Source of the DNA: Mycolicibacterium rhodesiae JS60
Lineage (GTDB): Bacteria; Actinomycetota; Actinomycetes; Mycobacteriales; Mycobacteriaceae
Length of the DNA stretch: 64,000 bases
Assembly: GCA_000230935.2 (NCBI GenBank)
Contig: AGIQ01000005.1
Coordinates: 62,001 to 126,000, forward strand
Direction of reading: 5' to 3'
Under the pieces are notes generated by a model. It saw nothing but the letters and a program-made list of their open reading frames with translations, did not search any database and was not told the origin of the DNA. Numbering within the stretch: the first letter of the stretch is position 1; each line of letters begins with the position of its first letter. A program made the translations under genes and the position numbers. Shown here in pieces: positions 26,662-35,280 of this stretch.

Positions 26662-28302
26662 TTGGCTGACGGCGCATCCTGTGCGCGCGAGACGGAACGC
26701 ATCGAGTGGGACGTGATCGTCGTAGGCACCGGCATGGGTGGTGGGATGCTGGGCTATCGGCTGGCCCAGGCGGGCCGCCGAGTGATCTTCGTCGAAAAGG
26801 GCCGCTCGACACTCCCCGATGTTCCGGGCACGATTCGTTCGGCCATGCCTGAGCTGGCCGAACCGGCCGCAACCCGGTCCGCCGCGACCTACTACGACGC
26901 CTTAGCCCGCGCCGGACGCTCAACGGACGAAGTCGAAGACATCAGCGGGCGCTCCCCCAAACGCTTCGTGCCGTTCATCGGCAGCGGAACGGGCGGCTCG
27001 TCCGCGCTGTACGGCATGGTGTGCGAGCGATTCTTCGTTCAGGACTTCACTCCGCGACAGAATTTCGCAGACCTCGGTGATTCCACCGTGCCCGAGGCAT
27101 GGCCCGTCACCTACAATCAGATGCAGCCCTGGTACGCCGAGGCCGAGACGCTGCTGCGAGTCCGCGGTCAGGCCGATCCACTTAGACCTGAAGCCGCCGC
27201 CGTCAATCGGCCTGCAGCACCGCCTTTTTCGGCAGACAACCGGCCGCTGGTGGATCATCTGACCAAACGAGGACTGCATCCCTATCACTTGCCGATGGCA
27301 TGCGAGTACACCGACGGGTGTGCCACCTGCCAAACCTATCTGTGCTCACAACCGTGCAAGAACGACGCCGCCCGCAACGGCGTGTTACCCGCCGTCACGC
27401 AGTACGGCGCGCACCTGTTGACACAGTGCCGGGTCCTGCATCTCGAAGCGGACCGTACCGGTGTCCGAAGCGTCGTCTGCGAGCACCCATCAGGGCGGCT
27501 GACCCTGACAGCGAAGGTCGTCGTGCTGGCCGCCGGCGCGCTGGCGACCCCCGTACTGTTGCTCAATTCCCGATCTGGCGACTGGCCGCAGGGTCTGGCC
27601 AATGGATCAGACATGGTGGGCCGCAATCTGATGCGTCATCTGCTCGACCCGATCATGATCTGGCCAGAACCCGACTCACAAATCACCGCCGCCAACAAAG
27701 AGATCGGGCTCAACGATTTCTACTTCTATCAGGGCCAGAAATACGGAACCGTGCAGTCGTTCGGCGCGATACCGCCGATGGAATGGATGATCAACCGCCC
27801 GAGCCCGCGAGCGAAGGCCCTTCGGCTGATGACTCCGATGGTGCGCCAGATCTATGAGCGGTTCTTCACCGGCGGTGTGATCCTCGCCGCGATGATGGAG
27901 GATCTCCCCTACCGGGACAATCGTGTGCTGGTATCCGACCGCCCCGACACCGACGGCCGACAACGGATGCGCATGCAGTACCGGTTGCACGCCAACGAGA
28001 TTCAACGCCACACCGATTTCATGCGGCTGTTCAAGGACATGCTCAAGCCGTTTCGCGCCCGGAGTCTGGGCAGCGGCAAGGACAACTCGAACGTGGGGCA
28101 TGTATGCGGCACATGCCGCTTCGGTTCCGATCCGGCGACCAGCGTCCTGAATCCACAGAACCGTGCCCACGAAGTCGACAATCTTTACGTGGTCGATACC
28201 TCGTTCTTTCCGTCAAGTGCCGGATTGAACCCCAGCCTGACGGTCGCGGCCAACGCTCTGCGCGTGGCCGCTCACGTGAATGAGGCGCACTTTGCCAACT
28301 GA
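26662..28302 (+). CDS. GMC-family FAD-dependent oxidoreductase 1
   Basis: A 546-residue glucose-methanol-choline oxidoreductase. Seen: the FAD loop VVGTGMGGGMLGYRLA at the N terminus, FIGSGTGGSSALYG, a cysteine cluster C-x5-C-x2-C-x4-C-x3-C near CEYTDGCATC, VVLAAGALATPVLLLNSRSG, and the C-terminal GMC block SSAGLNPSLTVAANALR. TTG at 26662 is chosen because GAGGAG precedes it and the position equals the GTG start of its paralogue. Some GMC enzymes oxidise the C3 hydroxyl of sugars or glycosides; others are cholesterol-oxidase-like. Next to glycosyltransferases and Gfo/Idh reductases, oxidation of a sugar residue is the better guess. A 20-nt gap leads to the methyltransferase. Confidence 0.85.
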   Translation: MADGASCARETERIEWDVIVVGTGMGGGMLGYRLAQAGRRVIFVEKGRSTLPDVPGTIRSAMPELAEPAATRSAATYYDALARAGRSTDEVEDISGRSPKRFVPFIGSGTGGSSALYGMVCERFFVQDFTPRQNFADLGDSTVPEAWPVTYNQMQPWYAEAETLLRVRGQADPLRPEAAAVNRPAAPPFSADNRPLVDHLTKRGLHPYHLPMACEYTDGCATCQTYLCSQPCKNDAARNGVLPAVTQYGAHLLTQCRVLHLEADRTGVRSVVCEHPSGRLTLTAKVVVLAAGALATPVLLLNSRSGDWPQGLANGSDMVGRNLMRHLLDPIMIWPEPDSQITAANKEIGLNDFYFYQGQKYGTVQSFGAIPPMEWMINRPSPRAKALRLMTPMVRQIYERFFTGGVILAAMMEDLPYRDNRVLVSDRPDTDGRQRMRMQYRLHANEIQRHTDFMRLFKDMLKPFRARSLGSGKDNSNVGHVCGTCRFGSDPATSVLNPQNRAHEVDNLYVVDTSFFPSSAGLNPSLTVAANALRVAAHVNEAHFAN

Positions 28303-28321
28303 GCGCATAGGGAGTGAAACG

Positions 28322-29419
28322 TTGGACATGGCCGAAACCGGGACACTGGATCGGACAACTATCCATCGGTTGTGGAGAGCCGTTCTCGCCGCCATCGTCC
28401 TCGGCGTGGCTGTGGCGTGCTACTTCGCACCTGTTCTTCTCATTGCGATCGGCATTCTGCTGCTCGCGCTCCTCGTCGCACGTTTGGCGTATCGTGGCCG
28501 CGACCGTTTCATCCCTAACTTGTATGCGCGCGACATGCGAATGTATGACGACGCATATCAAGCATTTATCGCACAATCGCTTCCAGAACTGCGGCAGTGC
28601 AGAATCCCTGGTCACCCATTGTTGTGGGAAGCCTCGCGACTTCCGAAGCCATCACCCGCGAATTCCGACGAACTCCTTCTTGATCTCGGTGTATGGATCG
28701 GCTGGTCGACACGGCTGACGTCACAGGCGTCGGGGCGCACGGTGCACGGCTTCGATACCTTCGAGGGCCTCGTCGAGGACTGGCAGATCGAAGACCAATT
28801 CCTCATCAAGCAGGGAACATTTTCCCTGTCGGATCCGCTGGCGAAGCGGTTCCTGCACGACACCAGCGTGAGCTTGCACGACGGCGTACCTGACCCCCTC
28901 GGGCGCAATGTGCGGTTCGTCAAGGGAAGCACCTATGCGACGCTGGCGCCGTTCCTGGCTGGACGACCGGGCGCCCCGATCAGGCTGTTCCACATGGACT
29001 TGGACACCTATGAAAGTTGCCTGCATGGATTGGAAACCTGCAAAGACCGGTTCGTTGAGGGATCGATTCTCGTCTTTGACGAATACCTGGTCACCAATGG
29101 CGAAATGCGGGCATTCTTCGAATTCCAGCGCACATATCAGATTGAATGGCGTTACCGCTCTTGGGGCCTCGAGATCGGTGAGATGAATGCGGCGATGGTT
29201 ACGGCGCGCTGGAAGCGGATAATGTACTATTTGGCGGCGATAGCCATGCACCTACTAGACGGTCGCTACCTATGGAAAGTCTTCACCAAACGCTTTTGGC
29301 GATTCTGGCTCGGGGCCCCTATAGGTGACATTTTCTTCATGCTTGGCGCGGCCGGCCTACGGAAGTCGGTGAGCCTCGAGATCACCAGTCTGGGAAAGCT
29401 CGACCTGAGGCAACGATAA
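28322..29419 (+). CDS. Membrane-anchored TylF/MycF-like O-methyltransferase
   Basis: A 365-residue protein: a hydrophobic N-terminal segment (about residues 18-58, likely one long or two short membrane helices), then a TylF/MycF-like class I methyltransferase domain. Seen: LLDLGVWIGWSTRL (motif I), HGFDTFEGLVEDWQ, FHMDLDTYESCLHGLE (metal-binding DxDxY as in MycF-type enzymes) and ILVFDEYLVTNGE. TTG at 28322 has GGGAG 7 nt upstream; ATG 28328 is the other option. Sugar O-methylation at the membrane is inferred. The membrane anchor is unusual, since TylF relatives such as 37957-38790 are soluble. Converges on the PE-PPE gene with a 14-nt gap. Confidence 0.75.
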   Translation: MDMAETGTLDRTTIHRLWRAVLAAIVLGVAVACYFAPVLLIAIGILLLALLVARLAYRGRDRFIPNLYARDMRMYDDAYQAFIAQSLPELRQCRIPGHPLLWEASRLPKPSPANSDELLLDLGVWIGWSTRLTSQASGRTVHGFDTFEGLVEDWQIEDQFLIKQGTFSLSDPLAKRFLHDTSVSLHDGVPDPLGRNVRFVKGSTYATLAPFLAGRPGAPIRLFHMDLDTYESCLHGLETCKDRFVEGSILVFDEYLVTNGEMRAFFEFQRTYQIEWRYRSWGLEIGEMNAAMVTARWKRIMYYLAAIAMHLLDGRYLWKVFTKRFWRFWLGAPIGDIFFMLGAAGLRKSVSLEITSLGKLDLRQR

Positions 29420-29433
29420 GCGTCGCATCGCAA

Positions 29434-30909
29434 TCATCCAGCTCGGAAGGACTCTTCGGCAGATCTGTTGACGGCGCGGCCGGACGTGGGTTTTTTCGGC
29501 GGCTCGGGATGGTGGCCGATGTGGGTGGGTGTGGGTGGCTGCTTTCGAGCCGAATGGGGTGCCTGATGCTTTCTGCGCACCGATGAAGCGACTGCGGAGC
29601 CACCGGAAATGGCAGCCGCTACATTCCGGGACCGAGCCCGGCTGACTGTCTTCACACCGCCCGTAGGCACGGCAGAAGGCGTAATAGTGGTTACTGCCGC
29701 AGTCGCTGGATTCGGGGCCTCGGCCGCCGCTGCAGCGTCGGAGTCGAGGTATGTCACAGGCGGGCCACCAACGCCATAGGGGCCAGGCTTGGCCGTGCCG
29801 AACACGCGAACGCCAATTACATCCTGAAGCCCGTTATCCCAGCCAGTCGGAATCGCGGTGAGGAAGTTCTTCAGCGTCGTGACCAAACCCGGGGAGTATT
29901 TGGTGTCGTATCCAGTAGGAATACCAGGACTCAACGTCCTGTCGTAGCCCGCTTCAACGAGGACGCGCAGCGGCGGATCCAGAACGTCGGCCAGGACTGG
30001 GCCCAGCACTGGCAACTGCTTCAACGGCAAGAGCAGAGGAAGTACGGTCGCGGGGATCAAATAGTAAGACGTGTCACCATATTGACCCTGGTCAACAACG
30101 CCGGCCTCACTCAAGCTATGGGCTCCATACTGCGGGTGCAGCAGGAGTTGGCCCAGGTATGCGTTGAGGACGGCAATCAGGTTCCGATTGTTCAACGGAG
30201 CGTCGGCCAGACCGTCGTACTGCTGCGCGATATCGACAGTGAGATACGAGGCGTCTGTTGGCGACGCCGAGGTCGGCGCGCCTCGCGTAGCCGACCCGCC
30301 GTTCGGACGAGTCGAGTTGCCTATGACCACGAAGGCCGCATCGGGACCCTCACCGTCACCGTATTCCGCGAAGAGAGCGGCCTTCTCGAACGTTGCGATC
30401 GCTGCACTCTGCGAGTAGCCGAAGACCACGAACATATCAGCAGGAGTCGGCGCAACCGAGACAAGACCTTCGTTGTAAACGCAGGCATTCGATGTCAGAC
30501 AGCTGTCGAGAAGCGCGATGCCATCAGCGATGGACTGGCCGATGTCTGTGGCCGATTCGGGTGTGATCACAGCGACGCCGTTGTACGGCCCCGATGAAAC
30601 ACCCCCTGCACTGATCACCGACGACGGTGCCACGTAATTGTCGATCGCAGTGCTGACGTACTGCTGCACGTAGGACAAAGGGTCTGGCGGCGTCGACAAC
30701 GGATTTCCGGTTCCGCCCATGATGAGAACCGTTGTCGCCGCTGCGGCGACAACGGTGCACACCGGCGCTACCGCCAAGCCGACAACGACGAGCGCTACCG
30801 CCAGCAGAACCGAACATGCCACAACAGTGGTACGAACCGCCTGCACATGCGCCCCTATGTCGTCGAGCAACGCCGGTGCGTGCCCCACGGCCACATCAGG
30901 CCGCTTCAC
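29434..30909 (-). CDS. PE-PPE-domain alpha/beta hydrolase or acyltransferase
   Basis: A 491-residue protein with an N-terminal hydrophobic segment (about residues 25-60, signal or anchor) and a PE-PPE domain (PF08237-type serine hydrolase). Seen: MGGTGNPLSTPP, the nucleophile elbow VVFGYSQSAAI (G-x-S-x-S), and VIGNSTRPNGG. A Pro/Ala/Thr-rich C-terminal tail of about 100 residues ends basic. Family members in mycobacteria act as periplasmic acyltransferases or esterases, for example Chp1/Chp2 and the PE protein of trehalose polyphleate synthesis. Its position at the end of the Gfo/Idh operon and near MmpL and an HxxxDG acyltransferase suggests transacylation of a glycolipid outside the membrane. 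GTG start at 30909. Confidence 0.85.
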   Translation of the reverse strand: MKRPDVAVGHAPALLDDIGAHVQAVRTTVVACSVLLAVALVVVGLAVAPVCTVVAAAATTVLIMGGTGNPLSTPPDPLSYVQQYVSTAIDNYVAPSSVISAGGVSSGPYNGVAVITPESATDIGQSIADGIALLDSCLTSNACVYNEGLVSVAPTPADMFVVFGYSQSAAIATFEKAALFAEYGDGEGPDAAFVVIGNSTRPNGGSATRGAPTSASPTDASYLTVDIAQQYDGLADAPLNNRNLIAVLNAYLGQLLLHPQYGAHSLSEAGVVDQGQYGDTSYYLIPATVLPLLLPLKQLPVLGPVLADVLDPPLRVLVEAGYDRTLSPGIPTGYDTKYSPGLVTTLKNFLTAIPTGWDNGLQDVIGVRVFGTAKPGPYGVGGPPVTYLDSDAAAAAEAPNPATAAVTTITPSAVPTGGVKTVSRARSRNVAAAISGGSAVASSVRRKHQAPHSARKQPPTPTHIGHHPEPPKKPTSGRAVNRSAEESFRAG

Positions 30910-30963
30910 CGGGTTGTTCTGGCCTTCGCTGATGATCAGCGGATTACTTTACCGAAGCCGCGG

Positions 30964-31962
30964 TCAGCTCGGTTCGCGGATCGGGAGGCCTGCGGCGCGA
31001 TAGACCGCGTCGATGACGCTCATGTTTTCGACGGCGTCTTGCGGTGATGTCCGCACCGGCTCGCCGCGCAGCACCGAGCCGGCGAACGACTGCAGCTGGA
31101 ACGAGTAGGCCGTGCGGCGCGAAAAGCGCTCGGTCCGCTTGCCATTGGCCGACCGGACCCGCAGGAGCGGGAACAGGTTGGGTGCAGCTGGGCTGAGCCA
31201 GCGCAGTTCTCCTTCAGTACCAACGACTTTCGCGGTGGCCCAGAATCCTTTCGCCGACCACAACGCGCACTGCAGTCGCCCGGTATGGCCGGCCGCGTAC
31301 CGCAGCTCCGCTGTCATCGCCCTATCCACGTTGGGTTTCTGCAGTTTCGCCTGTGCCGACACAACTTCCGGGGTCGAGCCGCCAAAAGTGCGGGCCATGT
31401 TGGTCACGTAGCTTCCTGCGTCCATCATCGCGCCGCCAGCCATCGCGTAGTTGTAGCAGTTGGCGTTGAACGTGCGTAGCAACACGCACAACGTGACATC
31501 CACCCGCTGCAATGTGCCGATCTCCCCGGACGCAATGATCTCCTCAACGCGCTGGGTCAGCGGATGGTGGCGGAACTGGATCGCATGCATCACCACACGG
31601 TCCGACTGAGCATCGAGGTCAGCGATTTCCCGAGCCTCGGCGGCATTGGCGGTAAATGGCTTTTCGACCAACACATGCTTGTCTGCGGCAAGCGCTGCTT
31701 TCGTCCACTTACCGTGCATGCTGGTCGGCACCAGAACGTAGATGGCGTCCAGGTCAGGATCGTCGATCAGCGCTTCGTAGCTGCCGTACGCCGTGGGAAT
31801 CCCGTGCTTGGCGGCGAATTCGTCGGCGCTGGGCTGATCACGTGATGCCACCGCGGCCACCACGACATCGCGATTGTCCTTGGCCGGGTTGAGCATCGTC
31901 GTCGGCGCGACACCCGACGCCCCCAAGATGCCGATGCGTACCCGGCCCGCGCTGTCTGGCAT
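30964..31962 (-). CDS. Gfo/Idh/MocA-family oxidoreductase 1
   Basis: A 332-residue NAD(P)-dependent sugar oxidoreductase. Seen: Rossmann start RIGILGASGVAPTTML, the catalytic EKPFTAN (EKP motif), and substrate-domain QFRHHPLTQRVEE. One of three paralogues; here the otherwise shared MEAFHYRYHPF reads MHAIQFRHHPL, so the active site differs from 32055-33044 and 36940-37929. ATG at 31962 has AGAGAGAAG upstream. It follows the second paralogue after 92 nt and precedes the PE-PPE gene by 54 nt on the same strand. It probably reduces or oxidises a sugar; a partner to the GMC oxidases is inferred. Confidence 0.85.
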   Translation of the reverse strand: MPDSAGRVRIGILGASGVAPTTMLNPAKDNRDVVVAAVASRDQPSADEFAAKHGIPTAYGSYEALIDDPDLDAIYVLVPTSMHGKWTKAALAADKHVLVEKPFTANAAEAREIADLDAQSDRVVMHAIQFRHHPLTQRVEEIIASGEIGTLQRVDVTLCVLLRTFNANCYNYAMAGGAMMDAGSYVTNMARTFGGSTPEVVSAQAKLQKPNVDRAMTAELRYAAGHTGRLQCALWSAKGFWATAKVVGTEGELRWLSPAAPNLFPLLRVRSANGKRTERFSRRTAYSFQLQSFAGSVLRGEPVRTSPQDAVENMSVIDAVYRAAGLPIREPS

Positions 31963-32054
31963 TACTTCTCTCTCCCTGTTCGAACCGCCGCCGCGATACT
32001 AGAACGCGTTCCAGCGACGATGGCCGGAATTGGAATCACCGTCGGCAACGCCAC

Positions 32055-33044
32055 TCAACTCGGCTCGCGGACGGGCAGGCCTGCAACGCGGTAGATCGAA
32101 TCGATGACGGTCATGGTCTGGATCGCGTCCTCGGGCGTGGTCCGTACCTGCTCGCCCCGAAGCACCGCGCCTGCGAATGTATCCAGCTGATACGCGTACG
32201 TCGCACGGCGCGGGAATCGCTCCACCCGTTTGCCGCGGTCGGACCGTACCGAGAACCGATGAAAAAGGTGCGGCAGCAACGGATTGAGCACGTACAGCTC
32301 GCCCCGGTCACCCGTCACCCGCAGGCTTATCCTCAGCAGATCGGCCGACCAGATCGAACAGCGGAGCCGGCCGGTGTGCCCGGCGGGGAAGCGCACTTCT
32401 GCCGTCATCGCCCGGTCGATCTGGGAATCGCGCAATTTCGCTTGTGCCGAAACAACTTCCGGGGTGCCACCACCCAAGGTGCGCAGCATGTGGACCGCGT
32501 AACAGCCGGCATCCATCATGGCGCCACCAGCGAGCGAATAATTGTACCGGATATCGGAGAACTTGGGCAGCGGAAAGCAGAAAGCTGCGTCCACCCGCTG
32601 CAGTGCGCCCAGCTCCCCCGACGCGATGATCTCCTCGGCTCGCAATGCAAACGGGTGGTAGCGGTAATGAAAAGCTTCCATCACCACCCGATCGCTCTTG
32701 GCGGCCAGCGCGGCGATCTCGCGAGCCTCATCCGCATTCGCGGTGAACGGCTTCTCACACAGCACATGCTTGCCTGCCTCGATCGCTGCCCGAGACCACT
32801 TGCCGTGCAGACCATTTGGCAGTGGGTTGTAAATCGCATCCACATCTGGGTCTGCGATCAGCGCCTCGTAACTGGCGTGCACCCGGGCGATGCCGTGCTT
32901 GGCCGCGAAGGCCTGGGCACGTGACGCATCCCGGGCAGCGACCGCAGCCACCATGACCTCGGCGTTATCCTTCGCCGGATCGATCAGCGCTGCCGGGGCG
33001 ATCTGGGCCGCCCCAAGCACGCCGATCCGCACCTGCTGCGCCAT
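32055..33044 (-). CDS. Gfo/Idh/MocA-family oxidoreductase 2
   Basis: A 329-residue paralogue. Seen: RIGVLGAAQIAPAALI, YNPLPNGLHGKW, HVLCEKPFTANADEAREI and VMEAFHYRYHPFA, the set shared with the third copy at 36940. This group resembles trans-dihydrobenzenediol- and sugar-dehydrogenase-like Gfo/Idh proteins. ATG at 33044 shares a base with the stop of the upstream methyltransferase (TGATG), so the two are co-translated. Substrate unknown; sugars of a glycolipid or their keto forms are suggested by the neighbours. Confidence 0.87.
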   Translation of the reverse strand: MAQQVRIGVLGAAQIAPAALIDPAKDNAEVMVAAVAARDASRAQAFAAKHGIARVHASYEALIADPDVDAIYNPLPNGLHGKWSRAAIEAGKHVLCEKPFTANADEAREIAALAAKSDRVVMEAFHYRYHPFALRAEEIIASGELGALQRVDAAFCFPLPKFSDIRYNYSLAGGAMMDAGCYAVHMLRTLGGGTPEVVSAQAKLRDSQIDRAMTAEVRFPAGHTGRLRCSIWSADLLRISLRVTGDRGELYVLNPLLPHLFHRFSVRSDRGKRVERFPRRATYAYQLDTFAGAVLRGEQVRTTPEDAIQTMTVIDSIYRVAGLPVREPS

Positions 33045-33892
33045 CAGCTATCGAACTCGAGCAGGGTCAAACTTGCAATCGTCGGCCAGTTCACGCCCAC
33101 CCACCGGCGAAGCGGCCGGTGGATTGGCAGTCCCTGGGTCTTCGACAACAACGTGTCGAAGACCGGTCCGCGCCCCCGGGGAAGCGGCACGTCATGCGCG
33201 GCTCGCACGCCCGGCACGGTGTCAGCCAACTTCGCGAGCTCACGGACCGTCAGACTGAACGGAGTCCGCGGCCAGTCGCCACGCATGACCTTCCACAACT
33301 GTGGCCGTGCGGCCAACAGCGCCTGCGACTTCGGCGGCAGATCGAACATCATCTGCCCGCCCGGGAAGCGGCGCGCGCACGCCCGGATCAGGCCGAGCGC
33401 CTCGCTGGGCTCCAGGTACGGCAGCAGTCCCTCGGCGGTGATGAACACACCGTGCTGGGGATTCACCTGATCCATCCAGCTGAAATCCAGCACCGACTGG
33501 GTACATGTCGACATGCGGGGCGAATCCGGCAGCAATCGCTGTCGAAGTTCGATGATGGGCGGCAGATCCAAAGTCAGCCAACGAAATTCGTCGCCGGCAC
33601 CGGCCGCCTCCAGGCGCCAGAAACTGGTCTGCATCCCTTCACCGAGGGCGACCACGGTGGCTTTCGGGTGCACGGAAAGGTAGCTGCGGGTGCCGTCGTC
33701 GAAGGCAAGAGTTCGCAGCGCCAGGTCTTGCCGGTCGGCGGAGAGCTTGAACTTGCCGAAGTCGAAGTCCAGTGAATCGACGAGACGAATCGCCATCGGA
33801 TCGTTGACGATTGCATCGGCACGGCGAGCCTCGCTCGCCCGACACCACAACGTGATCAGTGCCGTGTCAGTGACGGGCATGACATCAGGCAT
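33044..33892 (-). CDS. Leucine carboxyl methyltransferase (PPM1/LCM)-family SAM methyltransferase
   Basis: A 282-residue methyltransferase of the LCM/PF04072 type, an abundant mycobacterial family. Seen: LWCRASEARRADAIVNDPMA, typical for its N-terminal helix, VVALGEGMQTSFWRL in place of motif I GxGxG, VFITAEGLLPYLEPSEAL, and a C-terminal WP-T-I stretch. Many LCM members in mycobacteria act on small metabolites or sugars of surface lipids. It is the first gene of the minus operon with two Gfo/Idh genes and the PE-PPE gene, and diverges from the GT4 gene. Function probably O-methylation within the same glycolipid pathway (inferred). Confidence 0.82.
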   Translation of the reverse strand: MPDVMPVTDTALITLWCRASEARRADAIVNDPMAIRLVDSLDFDFGKFKLSADRQDLALRTLAFDDGTRSYLSVHPKATVVALGEGMQTSFWRLEAAGAGDEFRWLTLDLPPIIELRQRLLPDSPRMSTCTQSVLDFSWMDQVNPQHGVFITAEGLLPYLEPSEALGLIRACARRFPGGQMMFDLPPKSQALLAARPQLWKVMRGDWPRTPFSLTVRELAKLADTVPGVRAAHDVPLPRGRGPVFDTLLSKTQGLPIHRPLRRWVGVNWPTIASLTLLEFDS

Positions 33893-33949
33893 CGGGAAGG
33901 TGCTCCTCGTATAACTGCTTCATTTCGGGCACGGCTAATATCGGTTCGC

Positions 33950-33963
33950 AGCGCCCTGGCGCT
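33950..33963. promoter_or_regulatory. Short palindrome in the LCM/GT4 divergent promoter region
   Basis: AGCGCC, two bases, GGCGCT: a perfect 6-bp inverted repeat in the 160-nt region between the two divergent units. The loop is too short for a normal hairpin, so a protein-binding site is likelier than a terminator. Weak evidence. Confidence 0.25.
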
Positions 33964-34052
33964 CGGGGGCCGTGGTGAAGGGTACGCCAAGCCACCGTTT
34001 CCTAGCACCGATTACGGATTGAGATCCGCGGGTTCTCGCATAAGCTCTGGCC

Positions 34053-35219
34053 GTGCCTGCCGACAGTGCCAGTTCCAGCCCCCGGGTCGCGGTGGTGTCA
34101 AACGTCGGCAAATTCGGCGGCGGCGGCGTAGTTGGATTCCGAGACATGCTCTTCGCACTCCGCAAGAAGCGACCCGACGTCGACGTCGTCGCCGTGATCC
34201 CGCACAAGGGCGAAGTCGCGCAGCGGTGCGCCGACGACGGTTTTGACACGACGATCGCCTGGACGCCTTGGTGGGGTTTTGGCAAATGGCGCCGCATTGG
34301 CATCGAGCCGCACATGCTGATCGGCTGGCTTCCCTACACCGCGATACTTTTGCCGGGGATTGTGCAGGCATTGGCGTTCTTCGCCCGCCAGCGTCCGACG
34401 ATGGTCCTCACCAACACCATGACCATCCCGTCGCACGCGATCGCCGCCAAGATCCTCGGGATTCCACACCACTGGATAGTCCGGGAGTTCGGCAGAGACG
34501 ATCACCAGCTCTGGTTCCTGTTCGGTTACCGCAGAACGGTCCGCATGGTGGGTCGGCTGTCGGAGTCGGTGATCTGCAATTCACATGCCGTCGAGCAGGC
34601 GATGCTAGCGCTGGATCCCACGATGAAAACGCACGTTCTCTACCCCGCTGTTGACACCGAACTCGGCATACCGCCGCAGCGACAGCCCGCCGAGCGGATG
34701 CGCGCGATCCTCGTCGGGTACTTCTCTGAGGCCAAGGGCCAGGAGCTGGCAATCGAGGCCATTGCCATCGCCCGAAAGGCCGGCGTCGATATCGAGCTGA
34801 CGCTGATCGGCACCGGAAGCCACCAGCCACTTCACACCTTTGCCCAGCGCTTGGATGTCGACGACTTGCTGACCATTCGCGAACCCACGCGCGACCTGCG
34901 GCCCCATTGGGCCTCAGCCCACGTCGGCCTCATGTGCAGCCAACGCGAGGCATTCGGCCGCGTCACAGTCGAGGCGATGAGGGCCGGGCTGCCGGTCTGC
35001 GGGACGAACTCGGGTGGCACCCCGGAAATCATCGACCCTGGCGTCGCCGGACTATTGAGCCCCGCCGGCGACGCCGACGCACTCGCAGCCAACCTGATGA
35101 AGCTCGAGGCGGATGAAGATCTGCGCCGCCGCCTCGCTCATGGCGCGCTGGAATCGTCTCAGCGATTCAGGCGCGACCGCCACGACGATGAACTCGCCAA
35201 CTTTCTCGGTCTGTGTTGA
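34053..35219 (+). CDS. GT4-family glycosyltransferase
   Basis: A 388-residue GT-B enzyme of family 4. Seen: N-terminal glycine-rich VGKFGGGGVVGFRDML, a TNTMTIPSHAIAAKILG acceptor-domain strand, VGYFSEAKGQELAIEA, and the donor-binding QREAFGRVTVEAMRAGLPVCG with GGTPEIIDPG. It retains sugar configuration and uses a nucleotide sugar in the cytoplasm. GTG start at 34053; no strong ribosome site is seen. The GMC gene follows after 61 nt on the same strand. Donor and acceptor are unknown; rhamnose from the rml genes is one candidate. Confidence 0.87.
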   Translation: MPADSASSSPRVAVVSNVGKFGGGGVVGFRDMLFALRKKRPDVDVVAVIPHKGEVAQRCADDGFDTTIAWTPWWGFGKWRRIGIEPHMLIGWLPYTAILLPGIVQALAFFARQRPTMVLTNTMTIPSHAIAAKILGIPHHWIVREFGRDDHQLWFLFGYRRTVRMVGRLSESVICNSHAVEQAMLALDPTMKTHVLYPAVDTELGIPPQRQPAERMRAILVGYFSEAKGQELAIEAIAIARKAGVDIELTLIGTGSHQPLHTFAQRLDVDDLLTIREPTRDLRPHWASAHVGLMCSQREAFGRVTVEAMRAGLPVCGTNSGGTPEIIDPGVAGLLSPAGDADALAANLMKLEADEDLRRRLAHGALESSQRFRRDRHDDELANFLGLC

Positions 35220-35223
35220 TAGC

Positions 35224-35280
35224 ATCCCGAATCGCCCAGATCAGGCCACTTTTTCGGCCATCACAACGAGGAGCCCGACT
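35224..35280 (+). promoter_or_regulatory. Upstream block conserved before GMC gene 2
   Basis: Second copy of the 17-nt block seen at 26604-26620, at 35224-35240, beginning 4 nt after the GT4 stop. A related ATCACAACGAGGAG stretch carries the ribosome site. It may be a promoter that gives the GMC gene its own transcript despite lying behind GT4, or a 5' UTR element. Confidence 0.55.
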
